A stretch of DNA of 64,000 bases, from the NCBI GenBank assembly GCA_963769115.1, contig CAVYKN010000003.1, positions 18,098-82,097 on the forward strand, written 5' to 3'. A model generated the notes under the pieces. The model was not told where the DNA came from. It searched no databases and saw only the letters and a list, made by a program, of their open reading frames with translations. The translations under genes and the position numbers were made by a program. Shown here in pieces: positions 37,443-47,620 of this stretch; the stretch's first letter is position 1; each line of letters starts with the position of its first letter. The stretch comes from DASTFY01 sp963769115. GTDB taxonomy: Bacteria > Actinomycetota > Acidimicrobiia > Acidimicrobiales > Ilumatobacteraceae.

Positions 37443-38790
37443 TCAGGCCGTCGTGCGGGCGAGCCGGCCGATGACGTAGGCGAAGCAACCGGCCGCGACC
37501 AGGAGCAGGCCGGCGGCGTAGACCGCCTCGCGTGGTGCCCGAGCCGGTCTGGGGGATCGTGACGATGACCGACGGGGCGACGCTCGGGCTGGTCGTCGGC
37601 GTGGTCGGCGTCACCGTCGTCGAGTCGTCGAGCTGGTCGACGAGGTGGTGCTGGACGTCGTCGTCGTGCGTGGTGGTCGTCGGTGCGTCGTGGTGGTCGT
37701 GGTCGTGGTCGTGCTGGTCGTCGTGGTCGGCGTCGTGAACTCGGCTGGCGCGGACGCGTTGGCGGTCACCCTGACCGACTGAGCGAGGATCAGGTTCTGG
37801 GCGTCGTTCACGCCGCGATGTTCCCGCTGTAGAGGTAGACGTTCCCGCTCGGGACGTCGCGCCTCGGCGACCGCTGTCAGCGTGGCGCTGCCGGCCGCAG
37901 GGGCGCTGAGCCAGATCTGTGTACCGCGTGCACGACGGTGGCGCCGTTGGCGATGGGAGTCGTCCCGGCGGCGTCGGCGAACATGCTGGCCCCCGTGGCC
38001 GACACGGTGGCTCCGGCGGGATCATCAGTCACCACGACGTAGGGCCCGACGAGCGTGCCCGCATCACCCGTGGTCGACGCCGGTGGCGTGATCTGCAGCG
38101 ACGGAGGCGTGGGAGCGGGCAAGGGCGATTGCACCCGGACGGTGTTCACGATCGACGTCACGGCGGGCAGCAGCGGATCACCGGGGGCGAGGACGTAGTT
38201 GTCGCTGAAGTACCAGATGGCGGCCTGCACCGCGGCCGCCTGGTCGGCCGTGTCGACGACGCCGTTGGACTCCGATGGGGGGCTGGGCGGTGTTCGGGTA
38301 GTAGTCGTTGAGGAGCCGGGCGACGAAGCCGACGTTGTAGACGTTGGCCTCGTCCCAGGTGCCGAGGTTGTACCCGTACCCGATGTTCGTCGGGGTGAGG
38401 ATGTTGATGCAGTACATCTGCAGGCTGCCCGGGTTGGCGAGGATGACCCCCGCGAAGCCCTCGTTGAGGGGCGTGAACCCCGCGGTCGACGGCGGGTAGG
38501 GCACGCCGGGGCTGGAGACGGAGCCCGACGGGCCCGATGAAACCCGTCACCCCCTGTCCGGGCCCGAGGCCGGACAGGATGATCTCCGACGGCGGTGCGC
38601 CGGCCCGGGGGGTGTTGGGCAGGGTCGGGTCGGGTGTCGCACCGACCGGGTCGACCGGCCCGATCGTGAGCAGCGCGGCGCCGGCGGCTGCGACCAGGCC
38701 GGCCACCGCCGCCACAGGGTCGGCCAGCGCGGTCCGGCCGGAGCGCGATCGCCGCGAACGGTGGCTGCCGGACTGCGGCACATCGGTCAC
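37443..38790 (-). pseudogene. Thioester-domain (Cys-Gln) surface protein with LPXTG-like anchor, multiply frameshifted
   Basis: Conceptual reconstruction across three frames gives a secreted cell-wall protein. It begins at GTG 38790 with an N-terminal signal (AVAGLVAAAGAALLTIGPV). A thioester domain follows, with Cys in SLQMYCINIL and Gln in AAVQAAIWYFSDNYVL; in this family these residues form an internal thioester that bonds host or surface targets. Then come a beta-sandwich-like region, a Thr-rich linker encoded by GTC/GTG repeats (37640-37740), an IPQTGSGT sorting-like motif, a membrane helix (LLLVAAGCFAYVIG) and RLARTTA before the stop at 37443. At least six or seven indels break it, far more than in its neighbours. 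Confidence 0.6.
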
Positions 38791-38897
38791 CGAGCTCAGT
38801 CTGACACGCCTGCGCAGCACCGATCGCGAACCGTTCGGGCACCCCCGACGTACCTCCGGCTGACGGGTCAGGGGGACCCGGCAGGGAAGGAGCGCTC

Positions 38898-39386
38898 ATG
38901 CGTGGTACCCGTTTCCTCGTCGCGACCGCGGCGGCCGCCGCCTTGATCGTCGGCGCGGCCACCGTCGGCGGGGCGACATCGACGGCGGACGACACCGGCG
39001 ACGCAGAGGCCGGAGGGCAAGGGTTCTCCCGGCTTTTCGGGGCTCTGCTCACGGGATCGGCGGAGGTGCCGGGACCAGGTGATCCCGACGGCGCGGCTGC
39101 GGTGGTCATCCGGATCAACCTCCCGGCCGGACGCATCTGCGTCATCGGCTTCGATACGAACCAGATCGACGAACCGACGCTGTTCCACATCCACGAGGGC
39201 GACGCCACGGTGGCCGGACCGGTCGTGGTCGACTTCGTACCGTTGCTGCCGTCCGGGCTCGGCTGCGTGAGGGCGGGAGGCAAGCTGGCCCGAGCCATCG
39301 TCCAGAACCCGGACGGCTACTACTTCAACGTCCACAACCCGGCGTTCATGGCGGGTGCGGTCCGGGGCACGCTCGTCGCCCTCTAG
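38898..39386 (+). CDS. Secreted CHRD-domain protein
   Basis: 162 residues. Signal peptide (FLVATAAAAALIVGAATVGGA), preceded by the ribosome site gggaaggag. The mature part is a CHRD domain: LLTGSAEVPGPGDPDG, then LFHIHEGDATVAGPVVV and a C-terminal MAGAVRGTLV. CHRD domains occur in secreted bacterial proteins of unknown role and in chordin. It is divergent from the thioester-domain surface gene, so both ends of this 108-bp gap serve cell-surface genes. Confidence 0.85.
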   Translation: MRGTRFLVATAAAAALIVGAATVGGATSTADDTGDAEAGGQGFSRLFGALLTGSAEVPGPGDPDGAAAVVIRINLPAGRICVIGFDTNQIDEPTLFHIHEGDATVAGPVVVDFVPLLPSGLGCVRAGGKLARAIVQNPDGYYFNVHNPAFMAGAVRGTLVAL

Positions 39387-39418
39387 CCGCCCGCCAACCC
39401 GGCAAACCACATCGCCGT

Positions 39419-39472
39419 CAGTGGGACGGCTCCGCTAGAGTCGTCCCACTGTCGGGCCAGCGCCGTCCCGAC
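39419..39472 (+). promoter_or_regulatory. Two consecutive dyads upstream of gltB
   Basis: CAGTGGGACG (39419-39428) and CGTCCCACTG (39442-39451) form a perfect ten-base dyad with a 13-base centre. It is directly followed by GTCGGG (39451-39456)/CCCGAC (39467-39472). They lie 39-92 bases before the gltB ATG. They could be an operator, a leader structure, or the terminator of the CHRD gene, though there is no T-tract. Confidence 0.5.
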
Positions 39473-39510
39473 ATCCACCCAGCCGATCCTGCGGGATCCC
39501 GACTTCGTGG

Positions 39511-42500
39511 ATGTGGATGATGCGCTCCAGCCAACCGGGCCCGTCCGGGCTCTACGACCCGCGGTTCGAACACGACGCCTGCGGTGTGTCGTTCGTGGTG
39601 GACATCAAGGGGCGCGCCACCAGGCGGATCGTCGAGCTCGCCATCGGTGCGCTGTGCAACCTGGAGCACCGGGGGGCGACGGGGGCCGAGTCCGACACCG
39701 GCGACGGGGCCGGCATCCTGCTCCAGGTCCCGGACCGGTTCCTGCGGGAGGTGGCCGACTTCGACCTGCCGCCCGACGGCCACTACGCCGTCGGGGCCTG
39801 CTTCCTGCCCGAGGACGAGGTCGAGCGGGAGAAGACGGTGGCCGCCATCGAGGCGCTCGTGGCCGAGGAGGGCCTCACCACGCTGGGCTGGCGCGACGTC
39901 CCCGTCGAGCCGGACGTGCTGGGGACGACCGCCCGCCGGGTCATGCCGGTCTTCCGCCAGCTCTTCGTCGGTGATCCCGCGGGCGCGGGCGGCATCGACC
40001 TCGATCGCCGGATCTACCCCCTGCGCAAGCGCATCGAGCACGAGGCGGGCCCGCACGACGGCGGCAGCTCGTACTTCCCGTCGCTGTCGGCCCGCACCCT
40101 CATCTACAAGGGGATGCTGACCACGCCCCAGCTGGCCGCCTTCTACCCCGACCTCCGTGACGAGCGGGTGGAGTCCGCGCTGGCGCTGGTCCACAGCCGG
40201 TTCTCCACCAACACCTTCCCGTCCTGGCCGCTCGCCCACCCGTACCGCTTCATCGCCCACAACGGCGAGATCAACACCGTCCAGGGCAACCGCAACTGGA
40301 TGCGGGCCCGGGAGGCCCTCCTGGCCACCGACGTCATCCCGGGCGACCTCAGCCGGACCTACCCGATCTGCACGCCCGGGGCGTCGGACTCGGCCAGCTT
40401 CGACGAGGTCCTCGAGCTGCTGCACCTGGGCGGCCGGCCGCTGCCCCATGCCGTGCTCATGATGATCCCGGAGGCGTGGGAGCACCACGAGCAGATGGAT
40501 CCGGCCAAGAAGTCCTTCTACCGGTTCCACGCGTCGCTGATGGAGCCGTGGGACGGCCCGGCCTCGGTGGCCTTCACCGACGGCACGGTGATCGGCGCCG
40601 TCCTGGACCGCAACGGCCTGCGCCCCAGCCGCTACTGGGTGACCGACGACGACCTGGTGATCATGGCGTCGGAGGTCGGCGTCGTCGACGTCGACCAGGC
40701 CCACGTGGTCAAGAAGGGTCGCCTGCAGCCGGGGAAGATGCTGCTGGTCGACACCGCCCAGGGCCGCATCGTGGACGACGAGGAGATCAAGGCCGAGCTG
40801 GCGGCCGAGCACCCCTACGAGGACTGGCTGCACGCGGGGATCGTCCACCTGGGCCGCCTGCCCGACCGCGAGCACGTCGTGTACAGCCACGAGAGCGTGC
40901 GCCGGCGCCAGCAGGTCTTCGGCTACACCCACGAAGAGCTCAAGATCATCATCGCCCCCATGGCCAAGGTGGGGTACGAGCCCATCGGGTCGATGGGCAC
41001 GGACACGCCCATCGCGGTGCTGTCGGACCGTCCCCGGCTGCTGTTCGACTACTTCCAGCAGCTCTTCGCCCAGGTCACCAACCCACCGCTCGACGCCATC
41101 CGCGAGGAGCTGGTCACCGCACTCGGTTCGACAGTCGGTCCCGAGGGCAACCTCCTGCGGCCCGAGCCGGCGAGTTGCCGCCAGGTGATCCTGCCGTTCC
41201 CGATCATCAGCAACGACGACCTGGGCAAGATCATCCACATCAACCTGGACGGTGACCTGGCCGGCTTCAAGTCCGTCGTCATCTCCGGCCTGTACCGGGT
41301 GGCCGGAGGAGGGCTGGCCCTCAAGCGGGCCCTCGACAGCGTCCGCACCCAGGTCAGCCAGGCCATCCAGGACGGGGCCCGCATCATCGTCCTGTCGGAC
41401 CGCAACGCCGACGAGGTCTACGCGCCCATCCCCTCGCTGCTCCTGACCAGCGCGGTGCACCACCACCTGATCCGGGAGAAGACCCGCACGCAGGTCGGCC
41501 TCATCATCGAGGCCGGCGACGCCCGGGAGGTGCACCACATGGCGCTCCTCATCGGGTACGGCGCCGGCGCCATCAACCCGTACCTGGCCTTCGAGTCCAT
41601 CGAGGACATGATCACCGTGGACGGCGGCAAGGGCACGCACGGGCTCGGCGGGGCGGATCCCGAGAAGGCCGTGGCCAACTACATCAAGGCCTGCGGCAAG
41701 GGCGTGCTGAAGGTCATGTCGAAGATGGGCGTGTCGACCGTGGCCAGCTACACGGGCGCCCAGATCTTCGAGGCCATCGGCCTCGGGCAGGACCTCGTGG
41801 ACGAGTACTTCACGGGGACGGTGTCGCGCCTGGGCGGCATCGGACTCGACGAGGTGGCCGCGGAGGTCGCGGCCCGTCACGCCACGGCACATCCCAAGCG
41901 GCCCGAGGAGCGCGTCCACCGCAGCCTGGATCCCGGCGGGGAGTACCAGTGGCGCCGCGAGGGCGAGTACCACCTGTTCAACCCCGAGACCGTGTTCAAG
42001 CTCCAGCACGCCACTCGCGCCGCCCGCTACGACATCTTCAAGCAGTACACCCGCCTCGTGGACGACCAGTCCCGGCGGCTGGCCACACTGCGGGGGCTGT
42101 TCGAGCTGCGGACCGGCGCCGGAGCCGTGCGGGAGCCGGTGCCGATCGACGAGGTCGAGCCCGTCTCCTCCATCGTGAAGCGGTTCTCGACCGGGGCCAT
42201 GAGCTACGGCTCGATCTCCGCCGAGGCCCACGAGACGCTGGCCATCGCCATGAACCGCCTCGGCGGCAAGAGCAACACGGGCGAGGGCGGGGAGGACGCC
42301 GAGCGCTTCGTGCCCCTCCCCAACGGCGACTCCCGGCGCTCGGCCATCAAGCAGGTGGCGTCGGGCCGCTTCGGTGTGACGAGCGAGTACCTGGTCAGCG
42401 CCGACGACCTGCAGATCAAGATGGCCCAGGGCGCCAAGCCCGGCGAGGGCGGGCAGCTCCCCGGCCACAAGGTGTACCCGTGGATCGCGAAGACCCGGCA

Positions 42501-44109
42501 CTCGACCCCCGGCGTGGGGCTCATCTCGCCACCGCCGCACCACGACATCTACTCCATCGAGGATCTCAAGCAGCTCATCCACGACCTGAAGAACTCGAAC
42601 CCCCGGGCCCGCGTGCACGTGAAGCTCGTGGCCGAGGTGGGTGTGGGGACGGTGGCCGCCGGGGTGAGCAAGGCCAAGGCCGACGTCGTCCTCATCTCGG
42701 GCCACGACGGCGGCACGGGCGCCTCGCCTCTCACGTCGCTGAAGCACGCCGGCGCGCCGTGGGAGCTCGGCCTGGCCGAGACGCAGCAGACCCTGCTGCT
42801 CAACGGCCTGCGCGACCGGATCGTCGTGCAGACCGATGGCCAGCTCAAGACCGGCCGCGACGTCGTGATCGCCGCGCTCCTGGGCGCCGAGGAGTTCGGC
42901 TTCGCCACGGCACCGCTCGTCGTCAGCGGTTGCGTGATGATGCGCGTCTGCCACCTGGACACGTGCCCGGTCGGCGTGGCCACGCAGAACCCCGAGCTGC
43001 GCAAGCGCTTCACCGGGCAGCCCGAGTTCGTCGTCACCTTCTTCGAGTACATCGCCGAGGAGGTGCGTGAGCTGCTGGCCGAACTCGGCTACCGGAGCCT
43101 GGAGGAGGCCATCGGCGACGTCGAGGCGCTCGACGTCCGGGCCGCCATCGACCACTGGAAGGCGCACGGCCTCGACCTGTCGCCCATCCTCGCCCCGCCG
43201 CAGAACCCGTACGAGCAGACACGGCACCACTCGGTGGGCCAGGACCACGGTCTCGACCGGGCCCTGGACCAGGAGCTGATCGCCCGCTGCCGGCCGGCGA
43301 TCGAGGACGGGCGCCCCGTGGCCTTCGAGCTGCCCATCCGAAACGTCAACCGCACCGTCGGCACGTTGCTCGGCTCCGAGGTGACCCGCGCCTGGGGAGG
43401 GGACGGCCTGCCCGACGGCACCATCTCCATCCACCTGCGGGGCTCAGCCGGCCAGAGCTTCGGGGCCTTCGTACCGCGCGGCGTGACGCTGCGCTTGGAG
43501 GGCGATGCCAACGACTACGTCGGCAAGGGCCTGTCCGGCGGGCGGCTCATCCTCCATCCGGACCGCGCCGCTCGGTTCGCCGCCGAGGACAACATCATCG
43601 CCGGCAACGTCATCGCCTACGGCGCCACCGGCGGCGAGCTCTTCCTGCGGGGGGTGGTGGGCGAGCGGTTCTGCGTGCGCAACTCCGGCGCGACCGCGGT
43701 CGTCGAGGGCGTCGGCGACCACGGCTGCGAGTACATGACGGGCGGGAAGGTCGTCGTGCTCGGGCCGACCGGTCGCAACTTCGGCGCCGGCATGTCCGGC
43801 GGGGTCGCGTACGTGTACGACCCCGAAGGCACGTTCCCCGCCCTCGTGAACCACGAGATGGTCGAGCTCGAGCACCTGGACGACGACGATCTGGCGACCG
43901 TGCGGACGCTGGCGGAGGCGCATGCCGGCCACACCGGCTCCACTGTTGCCGCCCACCTGCTGTCCGCGTGGGCCATCGAGTCGTCGCACTTCCGCAAGGT
44001 GATGCCGAAGGACTACCGGCGCGTGCTCGCCGTGTTGCGGGAGGCCGAGCGAGAGGGTCTGGACGACGGGGCGACGATGGCGCGGGTGATGGAGGCGGCT
44101 CATGGGTGA
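39511..44109 (+). CDS. gltB: Glutamate synthase (NADPH) large subunit
   Basis: 1532 residues, full length and free of frameshifts. The N-terminal class II amidotransferase begins after a short propeptide at the catalytic Cys of DACGVSFVVD. The FMN synthase domain includes GEGGEDAERF and SGHDGGTGASPL. 3Fe-4S ligands are in CHLDTCPVGVATQ. The C-terminal GXGXG domain runs to about residue 1480. It transfers the glutamine amide to 2-oxoglutarate, giving two glutamates. It overlaps gltD by 8 bases. ATG 39511 is followed by two further in-frame ATGs. Confidence 0.97.
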   Translation: MWMMRSSQPGPSGLYDPRFEHDACGVSFVVDIKGRATRRIVELAIGALCNLEHRGATGAESDTGDGAGILLQVPDRFLREVADFDLPPDGHYAVGACFLPEDEVEREKTVAAIEALVAEEGLTTLGWRDVPVEPDVLGTTARRVMPVFRQLFVGDPAGAGGIDLDRRIYPLRKRIEHEAGPHDGGSSYFPSLSARTLIYKGMLTTPQLAAFYPDLRDERVESALALVHSRFSTNTFPSWPLAHPYRFIAHNGEINTVQGNRNWMRAREALLATDVIPGDLSRTYPICTPGASDSASFDEVLELLHLGGRPLPHAVLMMIPEAWEHHEQMDPAKKSFYRFHASLMEPWDGPASVAFTDGTVIGAVLDRNGLRPSRYWVTDDDLVIMASEVGVVDVDQAHVVKKGRLQPGKMLLVDTAQGRIVDDEEIKAELAAEHPYEDWLHAGIVHLGRLPDREHVVYSHESVRRRQQVFGYTHEELKIIIAPMAKVGYEPIGSMGTDTPIAVLSDRPRLLFDYFQQLFAQVTNPPLDAIREELVTALGSTVGPEGNLLRPEPASCRQVILPFPIISNDDLGKIIHINLDGDLAGFKSVVISGLYRVAGGGLALKRALDSVRTQVSQAIQDGARIIVLSDRNADEVYAPIPSLLLTSAVHHHLIREKTRTQVGLIIEAGDAREVHHMALLIGYGAGAINPYLAFESIEDMITVDGGKGTHGLGGADPEKAVANYIKACGKGVLKVMSKMGVSTVASYTGAQIFEAIGLGQDLVDEYFTGTVSRLGGIGLDEVAAEVAARHATAHPKRPEERVHRSLDPGGEYQWRREGEYHLFNPETVFKLQHATRAARYDIFKQYTRLVDDQSRRLATLRGLFELRTGAGAVREPVPIDEVEPVSSIVKRFSTGAMSYGSISAEAHETLAIAMNRLGGKSNTGEGGEDAERFVPLPNGDSRRSAIKQVASGRFGVTSEYLVSADDLQIKMAQGAKPGEGGQLPGHKVYPWIAKTRHSTPGVGLISPPPHHDIYSIEDLKQLIHDLKNSNPRARVHVKLVAEVGVGTVAAGVSKAKADVVLISGHDGGTGASPLTSLKHAGAPWELGLAETQQTLLLNGLRDRIVVQTDGQLKTGRDVVIAALLGAEEFGFATAPLVVSGCVMMRVCHLDTCPVGVATQNPELRKRFTGQPEFVVTFFEYIAEEVRELLAELGYRSLEEAIGDVEALDVRAAIDHWKAHGLDLSPILAPPQNPYEQTRHHSVGQDHGLDRALDQELIARCRPAIEDGRPVAFELPIRNVNRTVGTLLGSEVTRAWGGDGLPDGTISIHLRGSAGQSFGAFVPRGVTLRLEGDANDYVGKGLSGGRLILHPDRAARFAAEDNIIAGNVIAYGATGGELFLRGVVGERFCVRNSGATAVVEGVGDHGCEYMTGGKVVVLGPTGRNFGAGMSGGVAYVYDPEGTFPALVNHEMVELEHLDDDDLATVRTLAEAHAGHTGSTVAAHLLSAWAIESSHFRKVMPKDYRRVLAVLREAEREGLDDGATMARVMEAAHG

Positions 44110-45554
44110 GGCGACGGGGTTCCTGACCTGGGCCCGGGAGGCGCCGGCGCGCCGTGCCGTCCCGGTCCGTCTCAAGGACTGGCGCGAGGTCTACGAACCG
44201 TTCCCGGCCGAGAAGGTGCAACTCCAGGCCGGCCGCTGCATGGACTGCGGCATCCCGTTCTGCAACAACGGCTGCCCGCTCGGCAACCTCATCCCGGACT
44301 GGAACGACCTCGTCTACCGGGACCTGTGGCGCGAGGCCATCGAACGGCTCCACGCCACCAACAACTTCCCCGAGTTCACCGGGCGGCTGTGCCCGGCGCC
44401 GTGCGAGGCGGCCTGCGTGCTCGGCATCAACGCCGACCCGGTCACGATCAAGCAGGTCGAGGTCGAGATCATCGACCGCGCCTGGGCCGAGGGCTGGGTC
44501 ACGCCCAAGCCGTCCTCCGTAGTGACCGGCAAGCGGGTGGCGGTCATCGGCTCCGGTCCCTCGGGGCTCGCCGCGGCCCAGCAGCTCACCCGGGCCGGGC
44601 ACGACGTCGTGGTGCTGGAGCGGGCCGACCGCATCGGCGGTCTGCTGCGCTACGGCATCCCCGAGTTCAAGATGGAGAAGCGCCACCTCGATCGGCGCCT
44701 CTCCCAGATGAGGGCCGAGGGCACGGAGTTCCGCACGGCAGCGGCGGTGGGGACCGACGTGGACGTCGACATCCTGCTCGGCTCCTACGACGCCGTCGTG
44801 CTCGCCTGCGGCGCTACGGCCTGGCGCGACCTGCCCATCCCCGGGCGCGCAGCTCGACGGCATCCACCAGGCGATGGAGTACCTGCCGTGGGGCAACCGG
44901 GTGCAGGAGGGCGACCTCGACGCGGCGCCCATCACCGCCGAGGGCAAGCACGTCATCATCATCGGCGGCGGCGACACCGGCGCCGACTGCCTGGGCACCG
45001 CCCACCGCCAGGGCGCGGCGAGCGTGACCCAGCTGGAGATCCTGCCCCGGCCGCCCGACAGCCGGGCCGCGGCGAACCCCTGGCCCCAGTGGAGCCTGAT
45101 CTACCGCACGACGTCCGCCCACGAGGAGGGTGGTGAACGGCTGTTCAGCGTGAACACCGAGTGCTTCGTCGACGACGGTGCCGGGCGGGTCGGAGCCCTG
45201 CGACTCCACGAGGTGGAGCTGATCGACGGACGGTTCGAGAGGGTCGAAGGCACGGACCGCGAGATCCCTGCGCAGCTCGTGTTGCTGGCGATGGGGTTCC
45301 TCGGCCCGGAGAAGGGGTCCTGGCTGGACCAGATGGGCGTGGCCTTCGACGAGCGGGGCAACGTCGCCCGCCGGGAGGACTTCATGACCAACGTGCCGGG
45401 TGTCTTCGCCGCCGGCGACATGGGTCGGGGGCAGAGCCTCATCGTGTGGGCCATCGCCGAGGGACGGGCCTGCGCGGCCGGCGTGGACCGGTGGCTCATG
45501 GGGGAGACGAGCCTGCCCGCGCCGGTCCTGCCCACCACCAGGCCGCTCACATAG
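44102..45554 (+). CDS. gltD: Glutamate synthase small subunit, frameshift near 44847
   Basis: About 483 residues with repair. N-terminal 4Fe-4S cysteines: CMDCGIPFCNNGCPLGN and CPAPCEAACVLG. FAD site GSGPSGLAAAQQL; NADPH site IIIGGGDTGADCLG; C-terminal GVFAAGDMGRGQSLIVWAI. It passes electrons from NADPH to GltB. The frame breaks between LPIPGR and the conserved LDGIHQAMEYLPWG; one base must be dropped in ccgggcgcgc (44841-44850). Because gltD is normally required alongside an intact gltB, a sequence error is likely. Confidence 0.9.
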
Positions 45555-45608
45555 CGCGCCGCCGGCGCGCCACCCCCCGGTCGCTCGCTGGCCCATAGGC
45601 TGTCGCCC

Positions 45609-46262
45609 ATGGAGACCCAGTCAGACGGGCGCGGGGCCCGATGGGCGCGCCCGCTCGTCGTGGCGCTCGGCCTGAGCCTGGCGTTGCTGCCCGCGGCGTG
45701 CGGCGGCCTCTCCGGCGGCGATGGGGACTCGGCCGAGGAGGACCCTTCGGCCACGACCGTCTTCCGGACGATCACGGTCGAGTTCACGACCAGCACGAGC
45801 GCTCCGCCCGACGCGGCCGGTGGCACGGCGACCCCGGGCAGCGAGGTGACGCTGAGCCCCAACGTCTACGAGGTGCAGGCCGGCGACTACTGGTACGGCA
45901 TCGCCAAGAAGCTCAACGTCGACGTCAACGCCCTGTGGGCGGCCAACAACGCCGACGGGGACACGTTCCTGTCGCCGGGGCAGCGTCTGGCCGTCCCGCA
46001 GCCCGGGGACAGCGCGACCGACGGGCTGGCCCCGCCGGCGGGCGGGGGAGATGCCGGGACGGGTGCGCCCGCCGCCGAGTCGACCCCCACCCTGGCCCCG
46101 GGCTCCACGCCGGGCAGCTACCAGATCGTGGCCGGTGACTACTGGATCGGCATCGCCAAGAAGCTCAACGTCTCGCTCAACGCCCTGCTGTCGGCCAACG
46201 GCGCGACGACGGACACCGTCCTCATCCCCGGCGGTTACCTCAAGGTCCCGACGGAGGGCTGA
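45609..46262 (+). CDS. LysM-domain lipoprotein
   Basis: 217 residues. Lipoprotein signal (LVVALGLSLALLPAAC) with lipobox LPAAC, then a Ser/Thr-rich linker. Two LysM domains of about 45 residues follow, starting YEVQAGDYWYGIAKKLNV and YQIVAGDYWIGIAKKLNV and separated by a Pro/Gly/Ala linker. LysM binds N-acetylglucosamine in peptidoglycan. No catalytic domain is present, so it may anchor or sense the cell wall. Its end overlaps the convergent GNAT gene by 23 bases. Confidence 0.88.
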   Translation: METQSDGRGARWARPLVVALGLSLALLPAACGGLSGGDGDSAEEDPSATTVFRTITVEFTTSTSAPPDAAGGTATPGSEVTLSPNVYEVQAGDYWYGIAKKLNVDVNALWAANNADGDTFLSPGQRLAVPQPGDSATDGLAPPAGGGDAGTGAPAAESTPTLAPGSTPGSYQIVAGDYWIGIAKKLNVSLNALLSANGATTDTVLIPGGYLKVPTEG

Positions 46263-46830
46263 ACCCCGATCCGCCGTCGGACGGCACGGCCTCGAGCGGC
46301 ATGACGAGGATCAGGCACGGGTTGTCCTCGTCCCAGAGCTCTCGCAGCTCCTCGAGGGGGATGAAGCCGATGCTCTCGTAGAACGTCCGCGTCAGTTCGT
46401 ACTCGGGGGAGTCGCCGGACGGGCCGAAGGTCTTCACCTGGAGCAGCGCGATCCCTTCGGAGCGGAGCGCGCCGGCGACGTACTCGACGAGGCGGCGGCC
46501 GATGCCCTGCCGGTGCCGGTCGCGGCGGACGGCGAGGAGCTCGATCTCGGCGGACTGCGGGAAGTGATGGCGCACCACGCAGGCGCCCACGACCTCGTCG
46601 CCGTCGAGGGCCGCAGTGGTGGGCAAGGTCCGGGAGTGCTCGACGTAGTCGAGCAACGACTGCTCGATGCCGAACCACTCAGGCAGGCCGCGCAGCAACT
46701 GCTCGATCGCCTCCGGCCACTGCCGGCCGCTGATCAGTTCGATGTCCAGGGATCGCTCGGGCGTGGTGCCGGCCTCAGACGAAGCCGAAGCGGACGCCGC
46801 ACAGGTCGACGGTTGCTCCGGCCCGGGCAC
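46240..46830 (-). CDS. GNAT family N-acetyltransferase
   Basis: Core of about 165 residues starting near IELISGRQW. The acetyl-CoA site is VRRDRHRQGIGRRLVEYVAG and the C-terminal TFYESIGFIPLEEL is typical of GNAT. Substrate unknown. The start is unclear: the homologous part begins near 46749 with no ATG, GTG or TTG. GTG 46830 or 46869 would overlap the upstream VOC gene by 56 or 95 bases. Tight packing with that gene suggests coupling. Confidence 0.75.
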   Translation of the reverse strand: MPGPEQPSTCAASASASSEAGTTPERSLDIELISGRQWPEAIEQLLRGLPEWFGIEQSLLDYVEHSRTLPTTAALDGDEVVGACVVRHHFPQSAEIELLAVRRDRHRQGIGRRLVEYVAGALRSEGIALLQVKTFGPSGDSPEYELTRTFYESIGFIPLEELRELWDEDNPCLILVMPLEAVPSDGGSGFSPPSGP

Positions 46831-47476
46831 GATCGGCGCTGACGAGGTCGAAGGAGTCCACGCCTTCACCCCGTTCGCCCTGGGCGGTGAACCGGACGGT
46901 GGCGTCGTCGAGCGACAGCGTCGTCGGGTCGGTCAGGGGCGCGTCGAGCACCTCGGACCATCGGGCGGCCATGGCCTCGGGATCGCGGGCACCGACCGTC
47001 ACCGCAGCCACCGCGCACACCACCGCGGTGCGGACGTGATCGCGCCAGGCCGGTCCCGCCCACCGCCAGTCGTCCCAGTTGGTGGTCTCGTCCATCGAGA
47101 GGATGGCTCCGCCGACGTCCCTCGGGTGGAGGTGCGTGCCCCGGATGTCGGGCAGGTCGCCCTGCCACACCGTCCGCACGCCGAGCCCGGCCAGTCGTGC
47201 CCGGCGGCGATCGAGGTCGTCGCACTGCACCATCACCATGTAGCCGCCGGCGCCCCCTCGGCGCTCGAGCAGCCGTCCGGCCGTCGTGCCCTCCTGCACC
47301 GGCGCCACGATCTCGAGGAACTGGTGGCCGATGGGGAACAGCACGTTCTCCAGGCCGAACTCGGCCACGCCGGGATCGTGGTAGCAGGGCTCGATGCCCA
47401 GGACGTCCCGCACCTCCTCGAGCGCCGGCCCCAACTCGGGAGCGACCAGGACCACCTGCCGCAACCGCAGTGCCAT
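46775..47476 (-). CDS. VOC family / glyoxalase-like domain protein
   Basis: 233 residues with a duplicated vicinal-oxygen-chelate fold: an N-terminal module (RLRQVVLVAPELGPALEEV, FGLENVLFPIGHQFLEIV) and a weaker C-terminal one. Family members are metal-dependent dioxygenases, isomerases or binding proteins; the exact activity is not evident. ATG at 47476. Confidence 0.82.
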   Translation of the reverse strand: MALRLRQVVLVAPELGPALEEVRDVLGIEPCYHDPGVAEFGLENVLFPIGHQFLEIVAPVQEGTTAGRLLERRGGAGGYMVMVQCDDLDRRRARLAGLGVRTVWQGDLPDIRGTHLHPRDVGGAILSMDETTNWDDWRWAGPAWRDHVRTAVVCAVAAVTVGARDPEAMAARWSEVLDAPLTDPTTLSLDDATVRFTAQGERGEGVDSFDLVSADRARAGATVDLCGVRFGFV

Positions 47477-47620
47477 GGGTGGCAGGCTATGCCACCCCCC
47501 GAGCGTTCATGGCGGCGAATCCGGCGACAGTCACCAGGAACGACGCCATGAACAGTCTCGCGGCCGGGCTGTGCCGGCCACCGCTCCCCGCGCGAGCGGG
47601 CTTGGGCGGGCGACGAAGAT
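47477..47620. other. Short gap with a possible 20-residue hydrophobic ORF
   Basis: Between the VOC gene and the acyltransferase stop, the minus strand holds ATG 47551 opening MASFLVTVAGFAAMNARGVA, then TAG. It is hydrophobic but has no ribosome site and may be chance. Confidence 0.2.

Noticed and set aside
37640..37740. GTC/GTG run as a CRISPR or non-coding microsatellite
   Set aside because: On the minus strand it encodes the Thr-rich stalk of the broken surface protein; there are no spacers.
39419..39472. A known riboswitch before gltB
   Set aside because: No match to glutamine, glnA or other riboswitch cores that I can recognise; kept only as a dyad.
39418..43434. A 1338-codon open frame antisense to gltB
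   Set aside because: It mirrors the gltB codon pattern, has low-complexity composition and no domain; high GC makes stops rare on the opposite strand.
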